From Phoebastria nigripes (taxonomy: Eukaryota; Chordata; Aves; Procellariiformes; Diomedeidae), in contig JAYKAV010002442.1 of assembly GCA_035582835.1 (NCBI GenBank), positions 3,533,429-3,597,428 on the forward strand: DNA of 64,000 nt. The letters are read 5' to 3'. The notes beneath the pieces were generated by a model that worked only from the letters and a program-made list of their open reading frames with translations, made no database searches and was not told the DNA's origin. Positions 11,417-24,100 of the stretch are shown here, in pieces. The first letter of the stretch is position 1. Every line of letters starts with the position of its first letter. A program made the position numbers and the translations under genes.

Positions 11417-11623
11417 ATGGCGTCGCCCCCGCTGGCGGCGGCGGTGGTGGCGGCTGCGGCCGGGAGCGGCGGCGAGGCGAGCTCGGGCTCCGAGGAGACG
11501 GGGACGGCGCCGCCGGGCCGCGACCTGGCCGCGCTCTTCGAGCAGGCGGCCGAGCGGCTGCCGGCGCTGCTGCCCGCCGCCAGCAAGGAGCAGCTGCTCT
11601 ACCTGTACGCCCGCTACAAGCAG
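11417..11623 (+). CDS. ACBD6: ACBD6 exon 1: N-terminus and start of the acyl-CoA-binding domain
   Basis: Encodes residues 1-69. ACBD6 binds long-chain acyl-CoA and is known to support protein N-myristoylation by acting with the N-myristoyltransferases. The ATG lies in a near-ideal Kozak context (GCCGCCATGG). Residues 1-35 are alanine-, glycine- and serine-rich and poorly conserved. From about residue 37 the ACBP fold begins (LAALFEQAAERL), ending the exon in LLYLYARYKQ. Y64, Y67 and K68 correspond to the ACBP ligand-contact residues Tyr28, Tyr31 and Lys32. The exon stops after a complete codon (phase 0) at a consensus donor, CAG|GTGAGG. An in-frame open extension upstream begins only with GTG, so the ATG at 11417 is preferred. 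Confidence 0.95.
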
Positions 11624-13050
11624 GTGAGGCGGGACCGGGGCGGCCCGGCACGGCCCACGGCCTGGGCCCCGGCACCCCGCGGCCAGCGCCTGGCTGCGGG
11701 CGGGGCACGGGGCCCGGGCGGAGGAGCGGGGCGGGGGCCGGCCCGGTAACCGAGTGTTCGGGCCTGGGTCTCTCCCGGGGCCGCCGGCCAAGGGCCTGGG
11801 CGGCCGGTGGACAAAACGCGGNGATGCCAAGTGGCAAAAGTTGTGTCGGGGGGTGTGGGAAACAGGGGTGCGGGGAGCTTTCTGTCCAGCACAGGGTTGG
11901 GTGCCGCTGGCTTTGCCTGGGCTAAAGGTAGACAAAGTCTGATGGGTCAGAGTCGNGCTAAATTCGTCACTAGTTCTGGTTCCTCGCCTTCCCCCTCGCT
12001 CAGCGTGGGTAGCCCTCACGCCACGCCGCTCGCCTCTGCTGCGGAGACGTCGGTTTGGCTTCAGCGGAGCGCGCGGTGGATCGCAGTCGGGTGTTGGCGT
12101 GGGGGATTTGGCCTCTGTNGTTGGCTGTGACAGGGCACCGGTGGGTTGCTGGCCTGTCCGAGTGTCCGCTGAGTCTTTGCGGAGTGACTCGTCTGGTGAA
12201 TGCAGCTGCCTCGCCTGCGTCTGCCGGGCCCCCTGCCTATGCTGGGTGAGGCGGCGGCCCAGGCAGGCTAGAGAAGGTGGTTGGGTGGTTTGCAGCGCGG
12301 GGCTGGCGCTCACCTCCCCGTTAGAGACATCGGGGATCTGCAGCAATGACCCAGGTGTGAGCATTAAATCTTTTGGGGTTTTGATGCGACCACACAAAGG
12401 ACGTGCAGATCTGTCTGTGGAGGGCCTTAGAGTGGGCTGCGAAACTAAACTGGTTGGTTCTAGTTATAATGTTGAACGTGACTCCTTTTCCCATTCAGTC
12501 CCTGTGAATTGAGCGAGCTCTAGGATGCATCCAATGGGAATGCACAACGTAACTTTTTTGCTGCTCCTGTGGGAGAATTTATGTAAAACAAACCAAAAAA
12601 GCACCAATTAAGATACAAAGGACTGCAATAATCACCTAAGCTGGAGAAACAGAAAAATTATAAGTATTGTTACACCTGGAAGACTAAAGAGTAAAATGAC
12701 AAATATGACTCAGGTGTGTGGCAAGAGATGCTGCCTTGACTTGAAAACTGAATGTGGAACTGAATCCCACCTGTTTGGATTAATAGTCAAAGCTGGGTGT
12801 GCACATCTTCCCCATAGGATTTTCCTCCTATATGGAATACCCTTGTCCTACTACTGCCACTTATAAGGGCTTTCATTTTTTAATGCGGTATTTAATTATC
12901 CTCTAAGCTCCTAGGCTTTGGTTTGTGGACATTAATTGTATTGAAAGCAGTCTGGTCACGTAAGGTTTTGTTTTCAGATTTTTCTAGTGCTTAAACAGAT
13001 CTCTGGGTTTCTCTTTCCCTTTTTAAGAAAAAAGAGGGCAGAAAAAAGTA

Positions 13051-13106
13051 CTAGGAGAACTTTTAAGAATAACAAGACCTAGGAGAACTTTTAAGAATAA
13101 CAAGAC
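13051..13106. repeat. Exact 28-bp tandem duplication
   Basis: Two identical 28-bp copies, 13051-13078 and 13079-13106, each beginning CTAGGAGAACTTTTAAGAAT. The absence of any mismatch suggests a recent event, or an assembly duplication. Confidence 0.9.
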
Positions 13107-14169
13107 CATGCCTAGGATGAGATGAAAAGAAAGGGTGTTTTTTCTCTTCTGTAGTTTTTTATCTGTATTCTCAGGAGATTTGTTGCAAATAACCTCTTAT
13201 TTTTCACTCCGTTGCAAATGCTTTGTAACTGTCCTAGGTGGAAATGGGAAGGCATTACTTGCATACCAGCTTGTGATTGTCAACAGACTCCAGAGGGTTT
13301 CCTGGTGTTAGCTCCATAAGACCAGTAAGGTGTTTAATGTTAAAAATTACTTAAATCAGAAGCTATTCCACAACAGTTTTGATACAAGTCAGAAAAAGCT
13401 GATAATTAACACTGTGTCAGCACAGATTTCCAGTTGCCTTCAGCTGAGGGGAACAGGACATTTCTGTCCTCTTCTCCGCTGTCCCTCTTGTCCCTGGCCA
13501 AGCAGGATGCAAGTGCCTTTGTGCTCCTTGGTTTCAGGCTATGCTTGGCTCCTGGGTTTCCGTGCCTTTGGCTGCCCAGTGCTGCCCAGAAGGGTGCCAT
13601 CCCTGTTACACAGTGCCTGGGAGGGCAGCGGTGGAGATGGGAGAAGTTTGCTATCACAGCTACTGCAGGATTATGCTCTGCTAACTTTGAGTTTTGCAGC
13701 ATTTTGTGCTTTAAATCAAAACGAGGGTGCTTAATGCAAGTTTTCTCTATTTAATTATAGCAGCCGTATCGGTATGCGTAATGGGCTGCTAATATATTAC
13801 TCTGGTGGACAGTAGTATTGCTAGCACACAAAAGGTGCTGACTCAGATCTGTCCACTGTCCTTGATTTGGCATCCTTGTCTTTCCTCAGTTTAGTGTTTT
13901 ATGTCATTAAGGGCTTTGATTTAAGGTACAGCACCATCATAAAAGAGGTGACAGTAACAGCTGAGCTCTCTGTTAAAATACTGTATATTATTTATTTCAA
14001 ACTGTTTGGGTATATAGGCTTTTTCCTGGAATTTTATTACCTTTTATTGGAGGCCATTTCAGGATTTTATTACTTTTCTCTCTGATTTTGTTTATGTGTC
14101 AGAGACTTGAAAATAAGGGAATTGCTTAGTTGTCATCTCCAGTGAGTTTTTTAGAAGATGTTGCTGAGT

Positions 14170-14350
14170 TTACGACTCTGCCCCAGCACAGGAGGAAGAA
14201 CAGACTAGTCAGTAGGGCTCTGGACTGGGGCTGATTTTCTGTTTCTCCCCCTACTTTCTGTGTGGCTTTGGGCAAATCACTTGTCTATGCCTTGAGTCTG
14301 TAGTGGTGAAGATAGCGCTTGCCTGTTGTGTTGAGGATGCAAGAAACGGA
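14170..14350 (+). mobile_element. MIR/CORE-SINE-like remnant
   Basis: The core GTGTGGCTTTGGGCAAATCA near 14261-14280, followed by a pyrimidine-rich stretch and TGAGGATGCAAG, follows the order of the MIR/CORE-SINE consensus (tRNA-derived part, GTGTGACCTTGGGCAAGTCA core, GTGAGGAT tail). It is strongly diverged, as expected for a pre-avian insertion. Family assignment is from memory. Confidence 0.6.
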
Positions 14351-17300
14351 GGTTCAGAAACTGCAGTAATGGAGACCAATGTAGTGGTCATCATTCAGAG
14401 AGGGGAGGGAATCCAGAACTTGCTGGAAATGATCAGACTGAAAAAAAACTGCCCTGCCAAGAGGATGTGCCAGTTCCGAAGTAAATGCTGAGAGGTGCAG
14501 GCAAGCAAAATGGGTCTTATGCTGTCTCTGAGTGTAGGCTCCAGAATATAAACCCATTTTTGCATGATGTCTTTCAAATGTTGTAGAACATGATGCCACA
14601 AATCTGCCCTGAACACCGGAGTTTCTGCCTGCAGCTTCCTGTTGCGCGGAGCCGTGTGATGACCCGGAGTTACCAGCGTCATGCTCTCTGTCTCTCCGGG
14701 ACATAGAGCCCCTTGGTCATCAGGCCCAGGACCCCTTGCCATCGGTGGTTGATGTTTACTTGTTCTTCCTTACGCCCCCCTTTCAGTCAGTTGAGTACAG
14801 GGCTTTCCCATGGTTTGGGGCAGGTTAATGGGGCAGAGCTTTGGGCAGGAACAGGCAGGAATTCCTGTCTTGCCAAAGAAATTCAGCTTACTTGGCCTGT
14901 GTACAGTTAGAGCTTAGTCCTGCTGTCCATGGAGGTGAGTTCTGTTCTTGTTACTACTCCATAGGGAGGTTGCAAATATGATTTACTTTACAAGATTTAC
15001 AGTCAGGTAAGAATATTTGGCTGGAACTCCCTGCTGTATAAATGTATTCGTTGAAAAATTAGCAAAGAGCTGTTTTACCAGCACCACCGGGGGCGGGGGG
15101 CGATCAGTTGTGGAGTAATATGTAAGGAGAATCTCAAGGTTTCTCACAGTCTGGACCAGCGGCTGAAGTTGTATGGGGATGGTATGCAGCGCTAACACGG
15201 CTCTGAGCATCTGTCTATCGGAGCACTCTTCTCAATGTTGTGACCTTCAGCTCTCAGGTGCAGGCTTCATCTGAGGTTTCTAAATTTCCATTTTGGCCAC
15301 AAATGGAGATGTCTGCAGACACTTCCCATTTGGAGCTGCCTGGGTCAGCTTTGTACGATTCATGAGTATAATGCCTGCAGGCGACTCTGCATGCAGAAGC
15401 AATACTAGGAAAGTATTTAATGCATTCTGGCTGTCTTCTTTTTTTAATGCAGCTGATGAACTGTAAATGAGGAGAGCTAAGCATCAAGTGACCACTCAAC
15501 CCCCCTGGAGACCATCAGTAATTATTTTGTGGACACAGAATGAGAAACTCCGACTTGAAATACTGATACGGGCTCTTCTCTTTCTGCTGGTTATGGAGAC
15601 AAACAGCTTTTGAGGTCCTCCAGGGAAGTAGCAGGAGGGCAGAATCCTTCACAAAATTCCTCCCCCCCTTCCCCCCCTAGTATTTGCCATGAATTTGCAC
15701 TGGCATGTTTAGCTAAAACTTCCCTTCCTCAGCTCGCAGGCTCGGGTCCCCTCTAATGTTAGATTCCTGGTTGGTTTCTGATGCATTATGGAGTCTTGCA
15801 GCAAAAAGAGGGAAGCCAAAACCTTTATTTTCTTCTTTCCAACAAACCCATTGCAAGCCTTTTTAATATATCTTAAAATAGCAAACAGAGCACAAGTGCA
15901 CTTTTTTCCCCTCTTAATGGATGAAATTTAACTACTGTTCCTTGATTTGTATTACTATCGATGTTACTAACAGTCTTTCCCAATGCTGGAACAGCCTTTG
16001 AATGCCAAATCTAAAGAGAGAAAACCGCTGTTGTGTTTTGATGATGGTAGTGGAAAATTAATATTAAAACGGATGAGGTTTTTTTTTATCCAACTTGGCC
16101 AATTTTTGCAGGTTAGATGTTGAACTAAAGAATTGCCAAGCAGGCGTTTTCCGTACTGATAATGAATTTGCATTTTATTTCCATGTTTGTTTTGCTTTTT
16201 AAAACAAGCGGTCCGCTCCGAGCACAGGGGAGAACATTTACAATACAACATGAATCATGACTGATTTATAGGACTTAACTGTTTCTAGCCCTTTCTCCTA
16301 TTTCTCCATGAAATGCAGTATGTTGTTTTAAAGGCCAGCTAAGATGTTCTAATTTGAATGAATTGCTCACTGGGAGACAGTCAGATGTACAGAATATTAA
16401 TTTCAGTTACAGTCACTCATATCCTCTAACACTTTAAATGAAAACATAGTGTAACTAATAAATATCTCTCAGCATGGGCATGCTCTCTTTAAAGCCTGAT
16501 GAATGATTCCATCCTCAGCATAAAATCCCCGTCCTGTTAAGGTGAAGAATTGTTAGTTGATTTAAGCACTTCACCTGCCTGAACACTTGCGCATATTTCA
16601 TAAAACATTTGATGAATGCAGTTTAGTTTTGCTTGGCTAACAAAATGTTCAACCAGCAGCCTTTGCCCACCTCCAGAACATACCTGTGTTCCCTGTGCCG
16701 GGGTCTGTTTAAATACCCCATCCGTGCGGGGCTTTCTCTGCGCTGGGCTCTGCCCTGTGTTATGGGGACTTGCTGTGATAACTGCTTCCTGGGGGCTGTT
16801 GCATTTGGAACTGTGGTTCTGCTCTGGCTTCTACAGTCTTTCATCCATCATCCCTGTGGGATATATAGCACTTTCATTTAAAAAAAGTAAATTAAAAAAC
16901 AAAACAAAAACCAACAACCAAAACCCATGTTTTGTGTAAATCCATTCCCTATCACAATGATATTTTCATTTCAGTTAGATTCATTTTACCAGTGGCACCT
17001 GTGTGCAAGGGGCTTTATTTTCTATGAGAAAGGGGCACTGATAACAGCCAGATCTGGTGGGTCCTGACCCATATTCCCTGGCTCTTCCAGGCAGGGACAG
17101 AAGCGCATTCACTTATACATTCTCCTGAGCTGACTTCAAGAAAATATCTCTGTTACCCAAATCTCAGCCTGCTAATTGCTCTGTTCTTGAGGCAATTGTC
17201 AGCGCTGGCCTCATCGCAGGAACGTGGTTGTGCCTTTGGAGCCCTGGGCAGGCGTAGCCTCTGTCAGTCCTCGGTGTTCCTCTTTGTGGGTGAGCTTACG

Positions 17301-18130
17301 GAGGAGATACGGCTGCCAGACTTCCCTGCAGTGAGAGGAAGGGCTTCGTATTTGTCCCATCAGTACACCACCCTATGGAAAACTGCCTGAATCTCACTGG
17401 CACCAAGTCCATTTTACACTGGCTATAAGATTTTTCCCATATATCTATCCACCAATTCTGTCTTGTTCCCTTGCTTTCTTGTGCTTCTTATTTCTCCCCC
17501 CGCATTTTAATTTCTGGCTTGCTTCTGACAGACTGGTTCATCTCGGGCACTCAGGCCTTGACTTGTCTCTCACATGGTGCTTCCTATGCAGCCAGATGCC
17601 TCAGGGCAAATGCAGAAGCTGCTTGGCATTCCTTTGCTCTGAGTTTGTCCCCTTGCCTTCCAGAGGACCTTGAAAATAATTAAGCAAAGTCTGTTTACTT
17701 GAGCTTTGTGCGGAAGCAGATGAATTTCAGCCTTAATGAATAATCATCTCTGTAGAAACCCTAATCAACAGAATTTTTCTTGATACTGGTGGAGGATGAG
17801 GCATTTGGCTGGGTAATAAACATAACATTAAGTGAGAAATCACTTGCTGGTTATCCCTGTTGGGTAATGCATGCAAAAGAAATGAGCTGCATAACAAAAT
17901 TGCTTCCCTTGCATCACGCAAAGAAAACACAGGGATGCAGAGGTGCTAATAACTGCGAGAGCGCTAAAATGAGGGCAAGATGGGGTTGAGTTGTGTTAGT
18001 TCTTTCCCTCAAAAACCTTTCCTCTGGCACAAGAACAAAATTACCCTGAAACCATCAGAACCCAGTATGTCCTGATGCAAGTCCCCTTCCCTTTGCTTTG
18101 TTCTAACAGAAGGAAATTTCTTTTCTTTAG

Positions 18131-18195
18131 GTGAAATTTGGAACTTGTAACACTCCCAAGCCAAGCTTCTTTGATTTTGAGGGAAAGCAGAAATG
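18131..18195 (+). CDS. ACBD6: ACBD6 exon 2: centre of the acyl-CoA-binding domain
   Basis: Sixty-five bases encoding residues 70-90 plus the first two bases of W91. It reads VKFGTCNTPKPSFFDFEGKQ followed by K90, the highly conserved middle of the ACBP fold. K90 corresponds to ACBP Lys54, which contacts the CoA phosphates. The acceptor is TTTCTTTAG and the donor is ATG|GTAAGA. The exon ends in phase 2, splitting the invariant tryptophan codon TG|G, and it joins exon 3 without a frame change. The frame is too short to stand out as an ORF; it was identified by its protein similarity. Confidence 0.96.
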
Positions 18196-18723
18196 GTAAG
18201 AGGAAATCCTTGTAATTCCTAGCAATTTCTGGCTCTACTTTTTGTTGCATCGTGTCTCATCTGTTGACAGATTATGGACCTAGAGGATGTCAACTCTGAG
18301 GGTCTGCTACTGAACTGGCTTTAAAATCCTTTGTTTAATAGGGAAATGTTTGCTGCTATGGCTGATGCAAACATGAAATACCAGACTCCTGTATTTACCT
18401 TGTTCATCCAGAATTAGCCTTCATGCAACAAAAATTTTGTGAAAATAGCTACAGCTTTACAAACAGCTTTACTTTGTGAACACAAACTATGTTCCAGCCT
18501 GGATCAGGGTCCCCTGAAAGATCCTTTCACAGCGGAGTGCTGCACTGACAGTGGCCATTCATGGCTTCAGAGAAAAGTTGACCATTTCAAATTGAATGAA
18601 AGATGGCTTTGCACCCTCTGAAAGTATTTAGATGAATCTGTTTGCTGTGTTCCACTGATGACACTATAAAAACACATTGTGCTGTCTCCGAGTGGCTCAC
18701 TGATGTTTTGCTCTCTCTCCTAG
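18196..18723 (+). other. ACBD6: ACBD6 intron 2
   Basis: A short phase-2 intron of 528 bp (GTAAGA to CTCTCTCCTAG). Nothing else is recognised inside it. Confidence 0.93.
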
Positions 18724-18820
18724 GGAGGCTTGGAAAGCCCTGGGAGACACCAGCCCTCATCAAGCTATGCAGGAGTACATTGCTACGGTGAAAAAACTGG
18801 ACCCCAGTTGGAATCCACAG
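18724..18820 (+). CDS. ACBD6: ACBD6 exon 3: end of the acyl-CoA-binding domain
   Basis: Ninety-seven bases completing W91 and encoding residues 92-123. The W91-E-A-W94 motif is the ACBP signature, and the frame continues KALGDTSPHQAMQEYIATV and LDPSWNPQ. Y109 corresponds to ACBP Tyr73, so with Y64, K68 and K90 all principal ligand-contact positions are intact and the domain should bind acyl-CoA. The acceptor is CTCTCTCCTAG and the donor is CAG|GTAGGA in phase 0. Relative to the human protein the changes are mild substitutions. Confidence 0.96.
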
Positions 18821-19974
18821 GTAGGAAACATGAAAATATTGTTCCGAAAACAAACCAGCATTTTCTTTGTAATGCTGACAATGGTTCAGCGTCACACAGA
18901 CTTTAATTGCTGCATGGCAAACTTCACTTTAAGCAGATTAAAGTCTAAATTCATTTTTAAAACTCTCCTTTTGTTATGACTGAAACATGAAGAACCATCT
19001 CTTTCATTCATAATTATCTTCATTACAGTGAGCGCATGCACGGGGTTGGTTTGGCTATAGTGATCTAATTTATTTTGCTTTTATTGGTTCATGCTGTATT
19101 TAGCATGTAAAGATACTTTTTATCCTTTTCTCATCTTTCTCTTTTCAACTACTATTTAAATGTTGATCAATACAAAGTAATCTCCATGAAAGTGACATGA
19201 ACTGAATGATCAATTCTAAAAATGTTTCCTTTTTGTTTCGATGCAGCAAATTACCAAATCTGATTATGATTAGGTACTCCAACATAACAAGTGTATTTGT
19301 AAGTCCTGTATGTGTGTGTTATAGGGAGACTATACTGTCATTTTAATTAATCTGTATTTCATCTACCAGGTTTATTACTTGATTGAATATTTAAGGATAT
19401 CTCCCTGTTTATAGACTGATTTTTATACAATTTTTAAAGAGGATTGCTCTTTAGAAAAAGTATTGCCTTTGGTTGGAGACAAAGTGGAGATATTTCACTA
19501 ATAGCAAAATGCTGAAGGCATAGTAATTTCTTTTCATGGTAGGAAATTGATTCTTTTTTGGTCCTGCTCTTTGGAAGCAAAATCTTGTGTGAGCACAACC
19601 CTATGAATCAAGAATTTGATTCTCAGTTGTCTTCAGATGCTGTTCTGGAGACTTGAGAGTAATTGTTTTTTCTTCACTAGTTCATGTTTCATGGCGTTGA
19701 TCCTGTTTTTGCAGCAAAGAAATATTGTCATTTAGAGGAAACCCTTTTTAATGCCCTTGGGGAATATAGTTTTATATGCTGTGCAGCGCAGTTAGCAATA
19801 TGCTGTGAAATGCAGTTAGCAAAAGCTAGCTGCATGCTGTGTAAATTCTTGTCCAATCTAAAATTCTCATACAGAAATAAAATAATTTAAAAAGAATCAA
19901 TGTACAATCCTGAATGAAGAAAGTGTCTAGCAGTGTAAAGTGAAACATATGAATATTCATTAAACAATGAAGAA

Positions 19975-20003
19975 NNNNNNNNNNAAAAAAAAAAAAAAAA
20001 AAA
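19975..20003. other. Assembly gap (10 N) next to a poly(A) tract
   Basis: Ten consecutive N (19975-19984) are followed directly by about 19 A and then an A-rich stretch interrupted by C runs to about 20050. The gap is probably a sequencing failure in a homopolymer. The A-rich tail may be the end of an old retroposed element. Confidence 0.9.
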
Positions 20004-21080
20004 CAAAAAAAACCAAAAAACCCCAACAAAAAAAAACCCAAAACACCCCACACTTTCCTGAATTTTTATGGGTAGAGCTTCTATTCATCAAAAGACTTCT
20101 CATGCATGGTGACAAGCTTAGCTTTGGGTACTCCCTTCACTTTCTTGCCTCAGAGAAATACTTATTGTCACAGGTGTGACCTTCAGGTTACAAAGCTGTC
20201 AGCTGGGAAAGTGGAATAATCTGTTAGTTTTTTGAAAAAAAAATATTTTGAAGAAGCCATATAGCAAACAAAGAATGGTTTGCAGCACTGTTCCTCCCCT
20301 CTTCCCCTAAGGTGAGGAATGAATGCATGTGAGCATGTTTCTTCCCATTGCTGTCCTTGCATAAGCCTGTCCCCAGGACTCAGCAGAAACTAGACTGTGC
20401 TAGCTAATGCTGTTGCACCAGCATGTTTGCTCATTCATGCGTTGCTCCGTCCTCCCTTGTTGAACAGTTGATGCAAGAAGTGTGGGCTTGCAGGAGGAGA
20501 GCAATGCTGAAGCTTGAACAGAAGTTTCTGTGAAGATGGCAGGGCTGAGTTGTCAGAGTGGTTTAAAGAAATGTGATTTTTCTTTCTTCACATGTTTTTG
20601 TTGCAGTGTTTAAATAGCTGTGCTTCTCTCACTCATGTAACTATGCATATATTTCTTGACTTTTTGACGCCAATGATTTTTTTTCCTCTGTGTGGTCTCA
20701 GTGCGTGGAGCTATAATGCTGAGGAAAATCCATAGGGCGTTACCTGGTTTACTGTCCCTGCACCGCTGCACAGGTGCCACATTGCTTGTCCTGACTCTTT
20801 CCTTTTCCTGTGCCTTGCCTATGACTGAGCTAGAAACCTGTTAAGAGATCTGAGCGCTTTACATTCAAGGAATATGCTCAGGTGCAGAAAGGCCTAGCAG
20901 AGGAAGTCACATTAGCAGAGAATGTAATTTAAAAGTTAGCATTAAAGTACAGGTGACATTGCTTTCTTTAAAAGTCGTCACCTGTCCTTCCTACTACATC
21001 TTCCTTTTAATTCCACTTTTATATGACCAAAATGCTATCAGGAGTCCTCTCTGATCTGGCTCATGCAGCTGTGTACTCTG

Positions 21081-21130
21081 TGGGGTTTTTTTTTTCTTTT
21101 CTTTCTTTCCTTTCTTTTCTTCTCCTTCCT
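21081..21130. repeat. Polypyrimidine (TTTCT)n-like tract
   Basis: A run of T and C only (CTTTTCTTTCTTTCCTTTCT type) about 45 bp long after a G run. It is an imperfect microsatellite and could form an intramolecular triplex. No other function is inferred. Confidence 0.7.
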
Positions 21131-24100
21131 ACCAAATCCACCTTCTGGAGCCACGAGAGGGAGCTCTGTTCTTTAAAATGATGGAGATGCATGTGTCAGG
21201 GGATGGAGATAAAATAGCTATTTTAGTCTTCAAATTTCAAATTGGATTTATAGAAAAGATCTGTGGGTACATTACAAGGTGCTTCATCACTGTCATTGTG
21301 TCTCCTTTACGTGCTCATCTGCTGGGTTCCTTTGAATTTTTCTTACGTTCAGTAGATCATGAATGAAATACTCCTAGTATTTGGTTAAAAGCAGTATAAA
21401 GTGCTTGGTACAAATTTGAAAAGTTCGGCTTTCAGATCATTATGAATCATAAATAGTAATTACAGTACAAGGGTGTTGAATTTCTCGTTGTGCAGCTTCA
21501 TGAATTTTGCTATTGTAAAGCTTTCTCAATATTACCTACATATTTTCTCTTCAACAGTTCACCTCATCCCTTAAAGTTGTTCTTATGTGTTATCTTAAAT
21601 CCTCCTCAGTCTCCTCTTTCATATATTTGCAAAGGGTTTTTAATGTCTTGATCCTTTAGTACTAAATATGCAAAATTTAAAACTTAGAAACACCTTATCC
21701 TTTTCATAGGTTCATTTTTTCCCAGCAGATTTGCTGCTGTTCTGCAGCTTTCAGGCTGTCAGTATTTTTCTTAATAAATAGAATGGAACTAAATGCAGTA
21801 TTTCTTATGCAGTCCAAATAGATCAACTTCTTCATTCCTTTTTCTTGATTCTTCATTGATTCATTCTTTCATATTGACCTTGCAGTTTCTGTATTAGTAC
21901 ATTTTCAGCATCAGACTGTAACTGCTATAATTTAGTAATCTCTGCTTGTTTTGGATGGAAAAAAAAAAAAAAACCAAAGTAAAAGCATTCTGATGCAGTA
22001 GGAGCACACTGAATTCGTGTTCAGAAGCAATGAGAACACCAGCAGCAGCCAAAATCTGACCTGCTGCTTCCTACTCCTGCATGGAGTTTGGAGCACCTGC
22101 AGTTTAGTAGGAGACAACAGAACGTGGAGAGGCAGTGGCACAGCTGTTCTCTGCTCTGTGAAGCTGGTATGGGACTTTTGACAGTACAGGCACATCTGTT
22201 GGCTCATCTCCATGGCTATTTCCAATGTGGTTTAGTTTCTTCTTCACCCTTGCCGCTAGCAGGTTGTCTGATAGTCATGCCTAATCTTTTCTTTCAGAGC
22301 TTTGTCTAAAACCTGGAAAGAAACGATCATACTGCATTTATTTTCAGCAATTTTGTTTGCTAGGAAATCTTTAAAATAGCAGATAACCTAAAGGATATTG
22401 AGGTGAGATCCATTGTCTTTACACTCATGAAGCTGCAGGAATCTCCTTGCTGTGTTTATCTTGAACCTAGAAGTTGAGAACCACCCATCACAATTGCCTT
22501 TCTGGATGCTTTGCAGTTAGGTCTTCCTATGTTGGCATGGGTCTTACCGTGTGCGTGTGTTGTAGGTTGTTTTGTTCCTTTTCCCAAGAACAGCTGTTAG
22601 TAGGAGGTCAGGACTATACTTTTCCATGCTTGTCTCCATTCTCCTCTTGATGCAGTCTTCCTTCGTCGTCATCTACCTTTTAGCACATCTTTTGTTTCTT
22701 GTTCTTTCTTGTGAGTCATTCCTTTCAGTCTGAAGTTCCAGGCAGTGGAAAGGTAATTGCTTGGACCAGCTCAGCTCTATTTGCATATTTCAGAGACATC
22801 ACCTGTCCTTCAAGTCTATTCACTCTTCCTCCAGAACAGAGAATAATTTATGAAGCAATTCTTTTGTATTCTCTATCCTTAAACAGAAATGTTTCATGCC
22901 GTCAACATCTCCCGCTGCTTTGGGTCCTTTAGAGAGGTATATGTGTCCCGGCTGCTTCGCTTCTCGTATGTTCACCTGTCACCTTCCTGCTTTACTGGCA
23001 GCAAATGACATGTTGCTTTCGGTGGCTTTTGCTGATGTGTGTGTGAGTTTGGCGTTGATATTCATCTGCTCTCCCTGCCAGCCACCTGCAGCTTATTCCC
23101 TGCGCGTGCTCATCCCTCTGACCCCCCTCTCCCGCTGTGGCTCTGCGGTACCCGCTGTTGTGGTGCTATCCTGCAGGCTCAGCAGTGGGCTTGGTGATTT
23201 AGGGAGGTTCACCTTCACAAGCTGGTTGTCTTGCATCTTTATGCAATAACTTTGTTCTCGTGTACATCACTGTCTCTACTGTATAACTGGGCACTTCTAG
23301 TACTTGCAGTTTGAGACGGTCTTAGTGGCTATGTTGCCATTCCCCCACGCACTCTAAAATTCTAATCTCTGTCATGTATTTGATACCACAAATCCCCACT
23401 GGCTTTAAGCATCCAGATTTTTCAAACCGCAGACTGACGTGGGAGTTTGTGTCCGCAGGCACTGACCATCCGGAGGCGGGAGCGGGACAGCACCTCTTTT
23501 GCTCAGCAGCATTGTACACGTCTCTTCAGCTGAGTTCATGTCGCAAGGGATGTGGGTGGAAGTGTGTACACGGTACTGCAGTGAGGCAGTTAGGAGCTGT
23601 TATTGATTGTTTCTTGTAACAAGATGGTTATATGGCACAGCTTAAACAATAAAAATAAATAATAAAAAAAGCATCCAGATCTGCTCATCAGTTTTAGCCT
23701 TCCATTTGCTGATTGCAGTTTTGGCATCTCTTGATTCTAAATATTTCCTTTTCCTATTTCTTATATTGCACATTTACCAGTTCCAATCTCAACAGCTTGT
23801 CACGCTACTAACTTCAGTGGCATCCTTCCCCAAACACTTAGAGGCCTTCTTTCTATTTGCTTTGACTGCTGAAACTCGCAGGAGGACTTAATGATTTTCT
23901 ATTTCTATATTAAAAAAAAAAAAAAAAAAAATTGGCATTTTAACTTGTTTGACTCAACTTCAGCCGTAATGCATTTAGTAAGATTTCTGCTGTGTAATGA
24001 GGAAAGTTGCAAATTAGGAATCTGAAGAGCAGAGACATGTCTCTAAGGCAAAGCAGGAAGAGAGCTCGAGTTCAAAGAAAGTAGACATTCACCAAACATC

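Larger units (their letters stand above)
10551..11770. promoter_or_regulatory. ACBD6: CpG island covering the ACBD6 promoter and exon 1
   Basis: Very GC-rich DNA with dense CpG dinucleotides and many GGGCGG/CCGCCC-type (Sp/KLF) boxes runs from upstream of the gene through exon 1 into the start of intron 1. This is typical of a broadly expressed vertebrate gene. A 13-base G tract (11129-11141) is followed at once by a TGACGTTT CRE-like motif. No exon of a divergent gene was recognised on the minus strand. The island edges are judged by eye. Confidence 0.75.
11624..18130 (+). other. ACBD6: ACBD6 intron 1
   Basis: A phase-0 intron of 6507 bp, from GTGAGG to a TTTTCTTTAG acceptor. The first 150 bp remain CpG-rich. 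Further in are an exact 28-bp tandem duplication (13051-13106) and a MIR-like SINE remnant (about 14170-14350). No alternative exon is recognised. Confidence 0.85.

Noticed and set aside
11255..12397. A 380-codon minus-strand open frame antisense to ACBD6 exon 1
   Set aside because: It mirrors the CpG island; the arginine-, proline- and alanine-rich sequence is typical of a GC shadow. The sense strand carries the conserved protein.
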